Positions 17,125-26,364 of a stretch of DNA of 64,000 nucleotides are shown in pieces (the stretch's first letter is position 1; each line of letters opens with the position of its first letter). The notes under the pieces are model-generated. The model saw only the letters and a list, made by a program, of their open reading frames with translations. It was not told where the DNA came from and did not search any database. The stretch comes from Bacillota bacterium (GTDB taxonomy: Bacteria > Bacillota > Clostridia > Acetivibrionales > DSM-27016). The position numbers and the translations under genes were made by a program. The stretch is from positions 124,001-188,000 of the forward strand of contig JAEWDM010000024.1 of assembly GCA_023390115.1 (NCBI GenBank), read 5' to 3'.

Positions 17125-18252
17125 ATGGAAAATAAACTATGGGAAAAACGAATTATAAAAGGAGCGCTGCTGGTAACGGCACTGATTTTTCTGATCGTGT
17201 ATTTCAGTCAGGCCACGCAGATGGTAAAGGGCTTTTGGAGTATTATATTCCCGCTTTTCCTGGGTTTCGTTATTGCATATATCATCAATATTCCCATGAA
17301 ATTTCTTGAAAGGCACTTTTTACCGGGTGCAAAAAAGAAATGGGTTCACAAAACCCGCAAGCCGGTATGCCTGCTTTTATCCTTTATACTGATTGCCCTG
17401 GCAATTGTGGCGGTAATAAACCTTATACTGCCTCAGGTGGTTGATACTCTCAGGGCTCTGGCCGCCACACTCCCGGACTATTTTGAACAGATAAGGCAAT
17501 GGGTGAATGCGCGCCAGGATCAGTGGCCGACAGTTGCGGACTGGCTGAATAAAAGCAATCTCAATTGGGATAGTATTTCAAGCGGCATCATGTCCTATGC
17601 CACGAGGGGTATCAACGGTATTGTCAGTTCGTCCTTCAGCCTGATTACAGCATTGACCTCCGGCATCTTTAACCTGGTTGTGGCATTGGCTTTTTCGGCG
17701 TATTTGCTGCTGGGAAAAGAAAAGCTGCTTAAGCAGGTAAACAGGCTTCAATCGGCATTTATGAGGAAAGAGCTCTCTAAGAAGCTCAATACCATGCTGT
17801 CAGTTGCCAACGAAAGCTTCTCAAGCTTCATTGTGGGACAATGCACCGAGGCTTTGGTACTGGGTACCCTGTGCATGCTTGGTATGTGGATTTTTGGATT
17901 TCCATATGCCACATCGGTGGGTGTATTTGTGGGGGTGACCTCTCTGATCCCCATTTTAGGGGCATATCTTGGCGCTGCGGTCGGAGTTCTGTTGATTTTA
18001 CCGATAGACCCTATAAAAGCTCTCCTGTTTGTTGTGTTCATCATTGTGCTGCAGCAACTGGAGGGTAATCTCATTTACCCAAAGGTGGTAGGCACCTCCA
18101 TAGGACTTCCGGGTGTCTGGGTATTTGCCGCCGCTATCATAGGCGGCGGGCTTTATGGCATAGTGGGAATGCTGTTTGGTGTGCCGGTTGCGGCAACTGC
18201 TTACAAGCTGCTGCGCATGGCCACGAATAACAGGATGAAGGATACGTTTTAG
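17125..18252 (+). CDS. AI-2E family transporter (PerM/YdiK-like)
   Basis: The membrane protein has 375 residues and about eight helices. Family markers include FWSIIFPLFLGFVIAYIINI near the N-terminus, the soluble loop with DTLRALAATLPDYFEQI, and the C-terminal VGVFVGVTSLIPILGAYLGA and LQQLEGNLIYPKVVG. Members of this family export small molecules, including autoinducer-2, or act as Na+/H+ antiporters. The substrate cannot be told here. It starts at ATG 17125 behind GCGGAGGA, 15 bases after the ATPase, and is probably cotranscribed with it. Confidence 0.88.
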   Translation: MENKLWEKRIIKGALLVTALIFLIVYFSQATQMVKGFWSIIFPLFLGFVIAYIINIPMKFLERHFLPGAKKKWVHKTRKPVCLLLSFILIALAIVAVINLILPQVVDTLRALAATLPDYFEQIRQWVNARQDQWPTVADWLNKSNLNWDSISSGIMSYATRGINGIVSSSFSLITALTSGIFNLVVALAFSAYLLLGKEKLLKQVNRLQSAFMRKELSKKLNTMLSVANESFSSFIVGQCTEALVLGTLCMLGMWIFGFPYATSVGVFVGVTSLIPILGAYLGAAVGVLLILPIDPIKALLFVVFIIVLQQLEGNLIYPKVVGTSIGLPGVWVFAAAIIGGGLYGIVGMLFGVPVAATAYKLLRMATNNRMKDTF

Positions 18253-18305
18253 GGATAGCAGGCTGACTAAACAGGAATTTGTCTTTGCCGGTAGGGAGAA
18301 TAGTC

Positions 18306-18755
18306 ATGATAACAGTAAGAAAGATGTCAAAAAGTGATATCCCCATTCTTTATGAGGTGGCATTGCGTGCCTTTGCGCCTGACTATGAACGGTTTGGCGT
18401 ATATCCGCCGATGATTAACTTGAAGAAAAAACGGTTTTTGCCGCCGCGCATATTCGGAAAAACAATCCTTGAAAGCGATACGATAATAGGTGGCGCATTT
18501 GTTGTCGGATTTGGCAAGAAAGGTGAAATAGGAACAATTTTTATCGACCCTATTTATCAGCATAAGGACTATGGAAAACAAGCCATTCAAATAATCGAAA
18601 AAGCATACCCAAAAATTCAAAAATGGAAACTTGATACACCTGCTGAAAATCATGGACTTCACAGATTTTACGAATCCCTTGGGTATGTCAAAAGCGGAGA
18701 AGGCAAGGACGGGAAAAGCGGCATTGCTGTTTTTCGATATGAGAAAACAGTTTGA
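18306..18755 (+). CDS. GNAT family N-acetyltransferase
   Basis: This small acetyltransferase has 149 residues. The acetyl-CoA-binding segment appears as GTIFIDPIYQHKDYGKQAIQ, where the usual R/Q-x-x-G-x-A is reduced to HKDYGKQA, followed by the typical C-terminal HRFYESLGYVKSG. The start ATG 18306 is seven bases after GGGAG; the in-frame upstream ATG at 18279 has no site. The acceptor substrate is unknown. The AT-rich codon use differs from the GC-richer ATPase/AI-2E pair just upstream, so it may be a separate insertion. Confidence 0.8.
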   Translation: MITVRKMSKSDIPILYEVALRAFAPDYERFGVYPPMINLKKKRFLPPRIFGKTILESDTIIGGAFVVGFGKKGEIGTIFIDPIYQHKDYGKQAIQIIEKAYPKIQKWKLDTPAENHGLHRFYESLGYVKSGEGKDGKSGIAVFRYEKTV

Positions 18756-18942
18756 TGAATTTTGATTTGTCCGCTTTCGCAATGTTACTGTCAGGTAAAG
18801 ATGGGTTATATTATTAACTTTGTTAATTTTGTGTAATAATATGGTAATAATCACGGTGATTTGTTGCAGCACACCAGGCCATATGCTATATTGTTATGGA
18901 AGAAACAAAAATTACAAAATACTGGGAATAGCGAGGAGTATT

Positions 18943-20019
18943 ATGAAACGTTTTATTTCTATCCTATCTTCTTTTGTACTCATAGCATTAATGGTTTCAG
19001 GCTGCGCAGGCAGCGGAAAGCCTGCCGTATCTTCCGCCTCAGGGACATCGTCAGGCGGAGGTGCCTCAAGCACAGAAATAGACAAGCTAAATGTCTATTT
19101 TGTGCCTTCCAGGGAACCGGAGGAAATTATTACCGCAACAGAGCCTCTCAAGGGAATGCTTAAGTCGGAGCTTGCCAAGGAGGGCTATGATGTGGGAGAA
19201 GTGGCCATTACGGTAGGAACCAGCTATGAGGCCGTCGGGGAAGCACTTTCGGCGGGAACGGCCGATATCGGTCTGATTCCGGGAGGGACATATGTTCTTT
19301 ACGATGACGGCGCAGAGGTTATACTTACAGCAACACGTGCAGGGTTGAGCAAGGATTCGGACAATGCAAAGGACTGGAATGACGGCACTCCTACCGAAGC
19401 CTCCGACAGACAGGCCACATCATATCGTGCGCTGATTATTGCAGGTCCGTCTGAAAAAGGAAAAGCTTTTGCGAAAAAGGTAAATGCGGGAGAAAAGCTT
19501 ACTTTTGAAGAGCTTTCGGCAGCGAGCTGGAGTGTCATGTCATCTTCATCGCCGGCAGGCTACATTTATCCATGCCTGTGGCTCCAGAAGAATTTTCAGA
19601 AGGGAATTACGGATCTGGCAAATGTGGTACAGGCCGACTCATACGGAAGTGCGTTTGCCCGTCTTGCATCGGGGCAGATTGACGTGCTTCTGACCTACGC
19701 GGATGCCAGACGGGATTATGCTGAAAAATGGAAATCGGAATACGGAAGGGCTGCTTCAGTATGGGAAGAGACTGCCGTTATAGGTGTAACGCCTCCGATT
19801 TACAATGATACCGTAAGCGTAAGCAAAGCGTCAAAAATTATGGACGATGCCTTTAAAAAGGCTGTACAGACCGGATTTATAAATATCGGCAGCACGGAGG
19901 AGGGAAAAAAGGTGATTGCAATATACAGCCACCAGGGCTACCAGGCCGCAAAGCCCTCTGACTATGACAATGAGCGTGAGGCGCAGAAGCTTGTTCAGCA
20001 GCTTACAAAAGCGGGATAA
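18943..20019 (+). CDS. phnD: PhnD-like phosphonate/phosphate-family ABC transporter substrate-binding lipoprotein
   Basis: This is the extracytoplasmic receptor of the following ABC importer. A lipoprotein signal peptide ends in MVSGC with the lipidated Cys at residue 21, followed by a Ser/Gly-rich tether. The body carries PhnD-family features: VYFVPSREPEEI at the start of the fold, ALSAGTADIGLIPGGTYVL, and SYGSAFARLASGQIDVLLTY. ATG 18943 follows GAGGAG. The likely ligand is a phosphonate or phosphite, but no C-P lyase or phosphonatase genes are nearby, so the ligand is inferred only from family. Confidence 0.87.
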   Translation: MKRFISILSSFVLIALMVSGCAGSGKPAVSSASGTSSGGGASSTEIDKLNVYFVPSREPEEIITATEPLKGMLKSELAKEGYDVGEVAITVGTSYEAVGEALSAGTADIGLIPGGTYVLYDDGAEVILTATRAGLSKDSDNAKDWNDGTPTEASDRQATSYRALIIAGPSEKGKAFAKKVNAGEKLTFEELSAASWSVMSSSSPAGYIYPCLWLQKNFQKGITDLANVVQADSYGSAFARLASGQIDVLLTYADARRDYAEKWKSEYGRAASVWEETAVIGVTPPIYNDTVSVSKASKIMDDAFKKAVQTGFINIGSTEEGKKVIAIYSHQGYQAAKPSDYDNEREAQKLVQQLTKAG

Positions 20020-20039
20020 TATGAATAAATTATAATGTG

Positions 20040-20072
20040 ACGGGGATGGGCTGTTATAAAGCTCATTCCCTG
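20040..20072 (+). other. Intercistronic hairpin between phnD and phnC
   Basis: ACGGGGATGGGCT can pair with AGCTCATTCCCTGT (imperfect). It has no long T tract. It could stabilise the upstream message or partly terminate it, giving more receptor than ATPase, a common arrangement in importer operons. Confidence 0.4.
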
Positions 20073-20095
20073 TGTTGTATATATGGAGAATGTAA

Positions 20096-20848
20096 ATGAT
20101 AAAATTTGACTGTGTGGGGAAGGTTTATCCCAATGGCTTAAGGGCTTTAGAGGATATTTGCCTTGAGATAGGCCAGGGAGAGTTTGTTGCTGTGATCGGG
20201 CTTTCCGGGGCGGGCAAGTCCACCATGATCCGGGCTATCAACCGAATGCACGAAATCTCCGAAGGTACGCTTACGGTAAACGGCATTGATGTCAGCAGAC
20301 TGAAAGGGCGGGAGCTGCGCTGTTTTCGCCGCGGTATAGGGATGATTTTTCAATCCTTTAATTTGGTAACCAGGACAACCGTGATTAAAAATGTGCTTTT
20401 AGCCAAGGTTCCGGATTTATCCTTGTGGAGAGTATTACTTGGAGCTTTTCCGAAAAAAGACCATATTGCCGCCTTGGAAGCCCTTGACAAGGTTGGAATT
20501 CTTGAAAAGGCATATGTACGTGCGGATCAGCTTTCAGGAGGCCAGCAGCAGCGTGTCGCACTGGCCAGGACTCTTGCACAGGATCCCCGGATTATACTTG
20601 CAGATGAGCCTGTTGCTTCTCTCGATCCTGTTACCGCCAGACAGGTAATGGACGACTTCAGGCGCATTAACCTGGCATTGGGTATTACGGTAATTATTAA
20701 TATCCACCATGTAGAGCTTGCACTGCAATACGCAAATCGCGTGATAGGAATCCGGGCGGGGAGAATTGTATTTGACGGACGGTCGGACAGGGTAAATGGG
20801 GATGTGCTTGAAAATATTTACGGCAGGGATATGGAGGAGGCTCTATGA
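20096..20848 (+). CDS. phnC: PhnC-like phosphonate ABC transporter ATP-binding protein
   Basis: The ATPase has 250 residues, with Walker A GLSGAGKST, signature LSGGQQQRVALART and Walker B IILADEPVASLDP followed by the H-loop region IINIHHVELAL. The family-specific GMIFQSFNLVTRTTVIKNVL matches PhnC. Its end overlaps the start of the first permease by four bases (ATGA), indicating coupling. It energises uptake together with the two permeases and the PhnD lipoprotein. Confidence 0.92.
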   Translation: MIKFDCVGKVYPNGLRALEDICLEIGQGEFVAVIGLSGAGKSTMIRAINRMHEISEGTLTVNGIDVSRLKGRELRCFRRGIGMIFQSFNLVTRTTVIKNVLLAKVPDLSLWRVLLGAFPKKDHIAALEALDKVGILEKAYVRADQLSGGQQQRVALARTLAQDPRIILADEPVASLDPVTARQVMDDFRRINLALGITVIINIHHVELALQYANRVIGIRAGRIVFDGRSDRVNGDVLENIYGRDMEEAL

Positions 20849-21639
20849 GAAGATACGAGCTTCATAGCGGTAAAATAGTCATGCGTCCGCGTTCTTATCT
20901 GCCCATGGCTTGCGTATCGCTGTCTTTTTTCTTATATATATCGGTTAAAATCACGGGTTTTGATCCAGCGGTTATTTGCCGCCGGGCTCCCCAGTTTTTT
21001 TTCATATTGGGGCAGATGTTCCCTCCCGATATGTCATACCTGCCCGCAATTTGGAAGCCGTTATTCGATACCATTAAAATGTCCCTTCTGGGTTCGGTTA
21101 TAGGCTCGGTCGCTGCAGTGCCTTTTGCAGTTATGGCTTCAACAAATATAATAAAGCAAAGACTGATCGTATCGCTGTCCCGTCTTGTACTAAGTATATT
21201 GAGAACACTTCCAACGCTTGTTACGGCACTGGTTGCAACCTATGTCTTCGGATTGGGAACATTGGCGGGAACGGCAGCTATTGCGGTTTTTACCTTTTCA
21301 TATATAGGCAAGGTGCTTTACGAAGTGATTGAGACGGCTGAAATGGGAGCTTTTGAGGCAATGGAGGCAATGGGCGCGGATAGACCGCGGGCCTTTATCG
21401 GAGCCGTTGTTCCGCAGGTTTTGCCCGCATATTTCTCAAACTGTCTGTTCTGCTTTGAGGGAAATGTAAGATATGCTTCAATACTGGGGTATGTGGGCGC
21501 AGGCGGACTGGGCCTCATTCTGAACGAAAAAATAGGCTGGAGGCAGTATCCGGCGGTTGGAATGATTTTGATTATGCTGTTTGCTGCGGTAATTGTTATT
21601 GAAGGCATAAGCCATTATCTCCGCAGCAAGCTGGCTTAG
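20845..21639 (+). CDS. phnE: PhnE-like permease 1
   Basis: This is a membrane component of the phosphonate-type importer with 264 residues and about six helices. The cytoplasmic coupling loop is EAMEAMGADRPRAFIGAVVPQ (quoted in part: EAMGADRP), and the conserved end GYVGAGGLGLILNEKIGWRQY matches the PhnE family. It overlaps phnC by four bases. The neighbouring second permease is its probable heterodimer partner, an arrangement seen in several Firmicutes phnCDEE operons. Confidence 0.9.
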   Translation: MRRYELHSGKIVMRPRSYLPMACVSLSFFLYISVKITGFDPAVICRRAPQFFFILGQMFPPDMSYLPAIWKPLFDTIKMSLLGSVIGSVAAVPFAVMASTNIIKQRLIVSLSRLVLSILRTLPTLVTALVATYVFGLGTLAGTAAIAVFTFSYIGKVLYEVIETAEMGAFEAMEAMGADRPRAFIGAVVPQVLPAYFSNCLFCFEGNVRYASILGYVGAGGLGLILNEKIGWRQYPAVGMILIMLFAAVIVIEGISHYLRSKLA

Positions 21640-21669
21640 TACCAAGCCTAACATAAAGGAGGAATAAAA

Positions 21670-22479
21670 ATGCAGGCACTGATACAGAAGCAACTGGAAA
21701 ACGCACCGAAAAGTCCGGGTTACAGGATATTTATGCTTCTGGCGGCCTTGGTGGCTGTGGCATGGTCGTGCACGGCACTGCAAATGGACAGTATAAAGCA
21801 GAACGGACTGCAGATTGCCGTAAATATCGTTTCAGGTATTCTACATCCGGATACGGAGCTGCTTTTTAATCTTACCGCTGCCGGAGTGCCCTGCCTGCTT
21901 GTTGAAACTGTATGCATTGCGTTTTTAGGAACTATAATCGGTGCGATATTTGCGGTTCCGCTTTCCTTTTTATCCGCATCGAATATTGTTCCCCTACCCG
22001 CCGTACTTACCGGAAGAAGCATTATTATGGCGGTACGCACGGTTCCGGCGTTTGTATACGGTTTAATGTTTATAAGAGTTACGGGTCCCGGTGCATTTGC
22101 CGGACTGCTGACTATGTCTCTCTGTTCCGTAGGCATGCTTTCAAAGATGTATATTGATGCAATTCAAGACCTGGACGTAAGGATTCTGGAATCTCTGGAT
22201 GCCTCGGGATGCAATACGTTCCAGAAAATCCGCTATGGTATTATTCCGCAGCTTGTTCCCAATTTTTTGTCTGCTATTATTTACAGGTTTGACATGAATC
22301 TTAGGGACGCGGCGGTTCTGGGACTTGTCGGAGCGGGAGGGATAGGCGCCCCGCTCATTTTTGCCATGAGCTCTTATCGTTGGAATGAAGTTGGATCTAT
22401 TCTTGCAGGCTTGATTATACTTGTCCTTGTTATTGAATACTTTTCAACAAAAATACGGGTTAAGCTTGCAAGAGGATAA
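21670..22479 (+). CDS. phnE: PhnE-like permease 2
   Basis: This second permease has 269 residues. It shows the same family motifs as permease 1 (ESLDASGCNTFQKIRYGIIPQ region, GLVGAGGIGAPLIFAM) but is clearly diverged, so the transporter is probably a heterodimer. It starts at ATG 21670 with AAGGAGG nearby, 30 bases after permease 1, and ends the operon before a strong terminator. Confidence 0.9.
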   Translation: MQALIQKQLENAPKSPGYRIFMLLAALVAVAWSCTALQMDSIKQNGLQIAVNIVSGILHPDTELLFNLTAAGVPCLLVETVCIAFLGTIIGAIFAVPLSFLSASNIVPLPAVLTGRSIIMAVRTVPAFVYGLMFIRVTGPGAFAGLLTMSLCSVGMLSKMYIDAIQDLDVRILESLDASGCNTFQKIRYGIIPQLVPNFLSAIIYRFDMNLRDAAVLGLVGAGGIGAPLIFAMSSYRWNEVGSILAGLIILVLVIEYFSTKIRVKLARG

Positions 22480-22485
22480 AGGTGC

Positions 22486-22528
22486 AAAAACAAGAAACCT
22501 GCCGCTAAACGGCAGCTTTCTTGTTTTG
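22486..22528. terminator. Bidirectional terminator after the phn operon
   Basis: AAAACAAGAAACCTGCCG pairs with CGGCAGCTTTCTTGTTTT around CTAAA, with one mismatch. T-rich flanks on both strands allow it to serve the phn operon and the converging gene at 22546. Confidence 0.8.
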
Positions 22529-22545
22529 GACTAAAATTTAAGAGC

Positions 22546-24342
22546 TTACCTGCTTCCTAAATAAGTAAACGTATCACGTGCATAACCGTCCCATTGCAGG
22601 GAAGGGTCAAATGCATCGGCTCCGTTTGTATCGCCTGAGGTTATTGTGCTTTTCCTTACAAGCGTGTTGTCGCATGTGGATGTAAGGCCGCTGCCCCATT
22701 CGGTTCCGGGATTATAGCCTATTTGCCCTATTATGTCTATATTTGAGCCGTTGTGTCTTAAAGCTATGGCGTCGTTTCCGTTGAATGCTAGAACGGAGCT
22801 TGAGGTTGTAAGGTTTGCTTTGGCAAGCAGCGTACTTGATGCCGATGAGTTTACTATCACATATGTGCTTCCGCTTGCAAGCGTACCTGAAAGGGCAAGT
22901 GTGAATGTAGCGGAGGATGAACCGTTATTATACTGTACCAGGGAATAATCCGACAGGTTAACACTGCTTCCGGTGCCATTGTAAAGCTCGACTGCTTTGT
23001 TATAGCTGCTTCCCTCTATATACTGGGATATGATGAGAGCGGAGGCTGAGCCCGAGCCTGATCCGGGGCCGTAAGGCGCCCCATAGGAGCCGTATGCGAA
23101 TGTGTCTGAGTTCCAGGGATCATATTTTGGTGTTGCCCACGGCTCAGACTGAGGAGTGCTCTTTTCAACATCTGCCATGGGAGTAGGTGTAGCGATGCCC
23201 TTTGTATGGTTTATTCCGTCAAAGCCGACGTAGCTTTCGGGGGTTGCAAGCCAGTTGACTATATTAATTGACAGGCGGGAAGCATTATACGAATCTGTCC
23301 ATCCCGGATAAGTTGATTTTGAAGATCCGTCACTTTCTCTTTTGTATTTGGGGGTTGCGTCTTCAATAGGCGATGAATCTCCTATAAATGCGGCTTTGCC
23401 GGCGCTGGGCTTTGATATGGCCACATACGGGCCTTCTGCCCGTCCTCCGAAATAAAGCCCCGAGTCTACCGCACTGCTCCACTTTGAGGCGGAATCGGAT
23501 GAACTGAAATACACTATACCTTTTGCCTTGGTTATGTCGGTTATTGCGAGAGTAGAGCCTGCGGCCATAAGAATGGGGCCTACGCCGGCTGTTATTCCTT
23601 CAGCTTCCTGAGACGGCCTTACATCCGATACTCCCGATGTGCAGTTAATTGCGTTAAATCTGAAGCGAAGGCCGAAGTTCCGGGACAGCCACCCTGAATA
23701 TGCACTGCCGGGATTCCTCATGTCTCCGTATTCCCCGCCCATGTTATAAGCGGAGCTTGAAGATCTGTTGTAGCCGTTGTAAACCTCTGTGGAATCCCAT
23801 GTATTCATGTTCCTGTCAGCATTATAGTGATCGGATATAAAATAAATGCCTTTTCCGGAATCAACGAATTGCTTCAATGCGGCATACTCCGAAATGGTAA
23901 ATGGCCTGTTCGCTTCCGCAATAACAAAAACATCGGCATCCTTTATACCATTGTATGTTATAACAGCCTCATTGATTGACACATTTTGTGACTGACGGTC
24001 ATCATAATAGCGTATGGCCCCGTCGCCGTTTTTATCTATGCCCCTGTATTCCCTTACCGTATAGCCTTCCTGTACAAGAGCATCGGCAAAGTCTGAAAAC
24101 CCTCCGTCAATTACCCAATCTGCCGCTCCTGTGGTTTCGCCATGGGAATTGTCAAACAAGACCAGCTTGCCGTTGCCTGCTACTCCCGAAGGTGATTTCT
24201 GGGGTACGGTATTGTTCCAGGTATAGCTTGTACCTGAAACGGTGTCGGCTGCAAAGCTTATTCCTGAGAATTGGAATATGACTGTCACAACCGTCAGGAA
24301 AATACACAGGCTTTTTTTACAAAATATTTTGTTCATTGCCAT
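22546..24342 (-). CDS. Secreted protein with C-terminal lamin-tail domain
   Basis: This is an exported protein of about 598 residues. A signal peptide (CKKSLCIFLTVVTVIFQF..GISFA, cleavage near residue 31) is followed by a 300-residue region resembling ThuA/GATase-like or DUF4350 folds (VLFDNSHGETTGAADWVIDGG, DVFVIAEANRPFTISEYAAL, GKGIYFISDHYNADR). After a Gly/Ser/Pro linker comes a lamin-tail domain (LIISQYIEGSSYNKAVELYN to SLQWDGYARDTFTYLG). Lamin-tail domains in bacteria accompany extracellular nucleases and surface adhesion modules; no nuclease catalytic motif was recognised here. AGGAGG suits either the ATG at 24342 or the second one at 24336. Confidence 0.75.
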   Translation of the reverse strand: MAMNKIFCKKSLCIFLTVVTVIFQFSGISFAADTVSGTSYTWNNTVPQKSPSGVAGNGKLVLFDNSHGETTGAADWVIDGGFSDFADALVQEGYTVREYRGIDKNGDGAIRYYDDRQSQNVSINEAVITYNGIKDADVFVIAEANRPFTISEYAALKQFVDSGKGIYFISDHYNADRNMNTWDSTEVYNGYNRSSSSAYNMGGEYGDMRNPGSAYSGWLSRNFGLRFRFNAINCTSGVSDVRPSQEAEGITAGVGPILMAAGSTLAITDITKAKGIVYFSSSDSASKWSSAVDSGLYFGGRAEGPYVAISKPSAGKAAFIGDSSPIEDATPKYKRESDGSSKSTYPGWTDSYNASRLSINIVNWLATPESYVGFDGINHTKGIATPTPMADVEKSTPQSEPWATPKYDPWNSDTFAYGSYGAPYGPGSGSGSASALIISQYIEGSSYNKAVELYNGTGSSVNLSDYSLVQYNNGSSSATFTLALSGTLASGSTYVIVNSSASSTLLAKANLTTSSSVLAFNGNDAIALRHNGSNIDIIGQIGYNPGTEWGSGLTSTCDNTLVRKSTITSGDTNGADAFDPSLQWDGYARDTFTYLGSR

Positions 24343-24729
24343 TCTCCCTCCTAAAAAATATTATAAAACAATTTATGTTCGTGAGATATATTATCAGGCG
24401 TATATTATTGGGAATTTAGGAATAAGTTAACATACAGTTAAATACTGCAATTAGATGAAAAAATAGAGCTGCGGAAGAAGAGTCGCATTATTTGAAGCCC
24501 TAATTTAAAAAATATATTTTAAATATTAATCATATGATATAATATAATAAATATCATTTAACCACTTTATTGAGTTAATTAATGATTGAATTAAAAAAAT
24601 TAAAAATTATATTAAAAATATTAATAAACATGTTGATTTTTTTAATGAAGTAGTATATTATATAATAAGGATGAATAAAAATTTATAAATAAAACGAATA
24701 TATTCTAAGAGATGATGGGAGGATTGCAT
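24343..24729. other. AT-rich intergenic region
   Basis: This is the divergent promoter region between the lamin-tail gene and the zinc-ribbon gene. It is extremely A/T-rich at 24500-24700. I saw no open frame, riboswitch or clear paired promoter boxes, apart from a TATAAT reading leftward close to the lamin-tail gene. Confidence 0.4.
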
Positions 24730-25086
24730 ATGTCAGTTTTTGAAAACATAACAAGGAAGGTATCCGATACAGCCAAGGCTGCTGCCAAAAAGTCAGGTGA
24801 ACTGGTTGAAGTGACCAAGCTGAATATGAACATAAGCGCGGAGGAAGACAAAATAAGAAAAGCCTATTCGGATATAGGCAAAATAGTATATAATGCCTAT
24901 TCCAAGGGGGCAGAGGTAGGAGAAGAATATAAAGCTCTTTGCCAGGCAATAAAGGCATATGAAGAGGTAATAGCTGAGACCAGACAAAAAATACTTGATC
25001 TTAAAAATCTCAAGGTATGTACAGGCTGCGGAACGGATTTGGAGCAGGACATATTATTTTGCCCCAAGTGCGGAGCAAAGCAGTAA
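24730..25086 (+). CDS. Zinc-ribbon protein with helical N-terminal domain
   Basis: This small cytosolic protein has 118 residues. The first 90 are helical and charged (ENITRKVSDTAKAAAKKSGE), as in a family of clostridial coiled-coil proteins. The C-terminus is a zinc ribbon with C-T-G-C and C-P-K-C pairs (VCTGCGTDLEQD, FCPKCGAKQ). ATG 24730 follows GGGAGG. The function is unknown. It forms a single-gene unit closed by a terminator. Confidence 0.8.
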   Translation: MSVFENITRKVSDTAKAAAKKSGELVEVTKLNMNISAEEDKIRKAYSDIGKIVYNAYSKGAEVGEEYKALCQAIKAYEEVIAETRQKILDLKNLKVCTGCGTDLEQDILFCPKCGAKQ

Positions 25087-25094
25087 AATAATAT

Positions 25095-25127
25095 AAAAAA
25101 GCCGGAAAAGAATATCCGGCTTTTTTT
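25095..25127 (+). terminator. Intrinsic terminator
   Basis: AAAAAAGCCGG pairs with CCGGCTTTTTT around a ten-base loop and ends in seven T, directly after the zinc-ribbon gene. Confidence 0.85.
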
Positions 25128-25212
25128 ATGTGCGCAGCATAAGAGTGAAAGTAATAACGGATTAGGTCTTACTGCTTCGCAAAATTAAGATTATTACAGT
25201 TGGAGGAATGTT

Positions 25213-26268
25213 ATGCTGCTGCAGGAGGCATTGGATTCTATAGCGGGATTGGATGAGGATATGATGCTCAAGGCACAGCTCAGGCTGGACAGTCTTACGA
25301 AGCCTCTGGGCAGCCTGGGGAGGCTTGAGGATATTGTAAGGCAGTTGGCAGGGATAACGGGAGAGCTGTACCCTTCTGTCCACAGGAAAGCGATTGTTGT
25401 TATGTGTGCCGACAACGGTGTGGTTGAGGAGGGTGTGGCACAAACCTCTAAAAGCGTAACATCGGCGGTGACACGGAATTTTACAAAGGGCTTTACGGCT
25501 ATTAATGTCCTGGCAGGACATTCAAAGGCCGAGCTGGCTATAGTGGATATAGGTGTGGATGATGATTTAAGCGTGGACGGCATACTTGACAGGAAGATAA
25601 GAAGGGGAACGCGGAATATTGCAAAAGGACCTGCAATGACAGGGCAGGAGGCTGTGAAGGCGATTGAAGCGGGAATCGGCGTGGTTAGCGAGCTGCATGG
25701 CAGGGGTGTGAATCTGCTGGGAACCGGTGAGATGGGAATAGGAAATACCACCACAAGCAGCGCAGTCGCTTCGGTCCTGACGGGAAGCAGTGTGGAAAAA
25801 ATGGTCGGACGCGGGGCGGGTCTTTCTGATGAGGGACTGATAAATAAGATCAGGGTTGTTAAGCAGGCTATAAAATTAAACAGGCCCGATCCAAATGACC
25901 CTCTGGAGGTGCTTTCAAAGCTTGGAGGGCTGGATATAGCGGGGCTGGTAGGCTGCTACATAGGAGCGGCCGCCTTCAGAATTCCCATACTGGTTGACGG
26001 CTTCATCTCGTCCGCCGCGGCTCTTATAGCGGTAAATATAAAGTCTGAGATAAGAAGCTTTATTTTGCCCTCCCACGGCTCCGCCGAGCCGGGGAACAGG
26101 GCTGTTATGGATGCCCTTGGGATGGAGCCGCTGATGAACCTTCGGATGAGACTTGGAGAGGGTACGGGAGCGGCGCTTGCGTTTCACATAGTGGATGCTG
26201 CCGTTGCCGCCTACAGGGATATGGGAACCTTTGATGATGCAAATATACAGAAATATACACACTTATAA
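25213..26268 (+). CDS. cobT: Nicotinate-nucleotide--dimethylbenzimidazole phosphoribosyltransferase
   Basis: This is the enzyme of the nucleotide-loop branch of cobalamin synthesis: it transfers the phosphoribosyl group of nicotinate mononucleotide to the lower-ligand base, giving alpha-ribazole phosphate. Length (351) is normal. It has the family motifs LDSLTKPLGSLGRLEDIV, VVMCADNGVVEEGVAQT, GEMGIGNTTTSSA and the C-terminal LRMRLGEGTGAAL, whose Glu316 corresponds to the catalytic Glu of the Salmonella enzyme. It stands alone: no other cob genes and no cobalamin riboswitch were seen upstream. Confidence 0.95.
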   Translation: MLLQEALDSIAGLDEDMMLKAQLRLDSLTKPLGSLGRLEDIVRQLAGITGELYPSVHRKAIVVMCADNGVVEEGVAQTSKSVTSAVTRNFTKGFTAINVLAGHSKAELAIVDIGVDDDLSVDGILDRKIRRGTRNIAKGPAMTGQEAVKAIEAGIGVVSELHGRGVNLLGTGEMGIGNTTTSSAVASVLTGSSVEKMVGRGAGLSDEGLINKIRVVKQAIKLNRPDPNDPLEVLSKLGGLDIAGLVGCYIGAAAFRIPILVDGFISSAAALIAVNIKSEIRSFILPSHGSAEPGNRAVMDALGMEPLMNLRMRLGEGTGAALAFHIVDAAVAAYRDMGTFDDANIQKYTHL

Positions 26269-26276
26269 ACGTTTTA

Positions 26277-26296
26277 TTTGACATAGTTCTGTCAAA
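26277..26296 (+). terminator. Weak hairpin after cobT
   Basis: TTTGACA pairs with TGTCAAA nine bases after the cobT stop. There is no T run, so its role is uncertain. Confidence 0.25.
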
Positions 26297-26364
26297 CCTT
26301 TAAAATTAGCTTATAAAATACTTGCACGCATATAACCTGAGTGCTTATTTTGGGGGGAGACGGG

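Noticed and set aside
25128..25212. Cobalamin riboswitch before cobT
   Set aside because: The space after the preceding terminator is only about 85 bases and lacks the conserved B12-box; too short for the aptamer.
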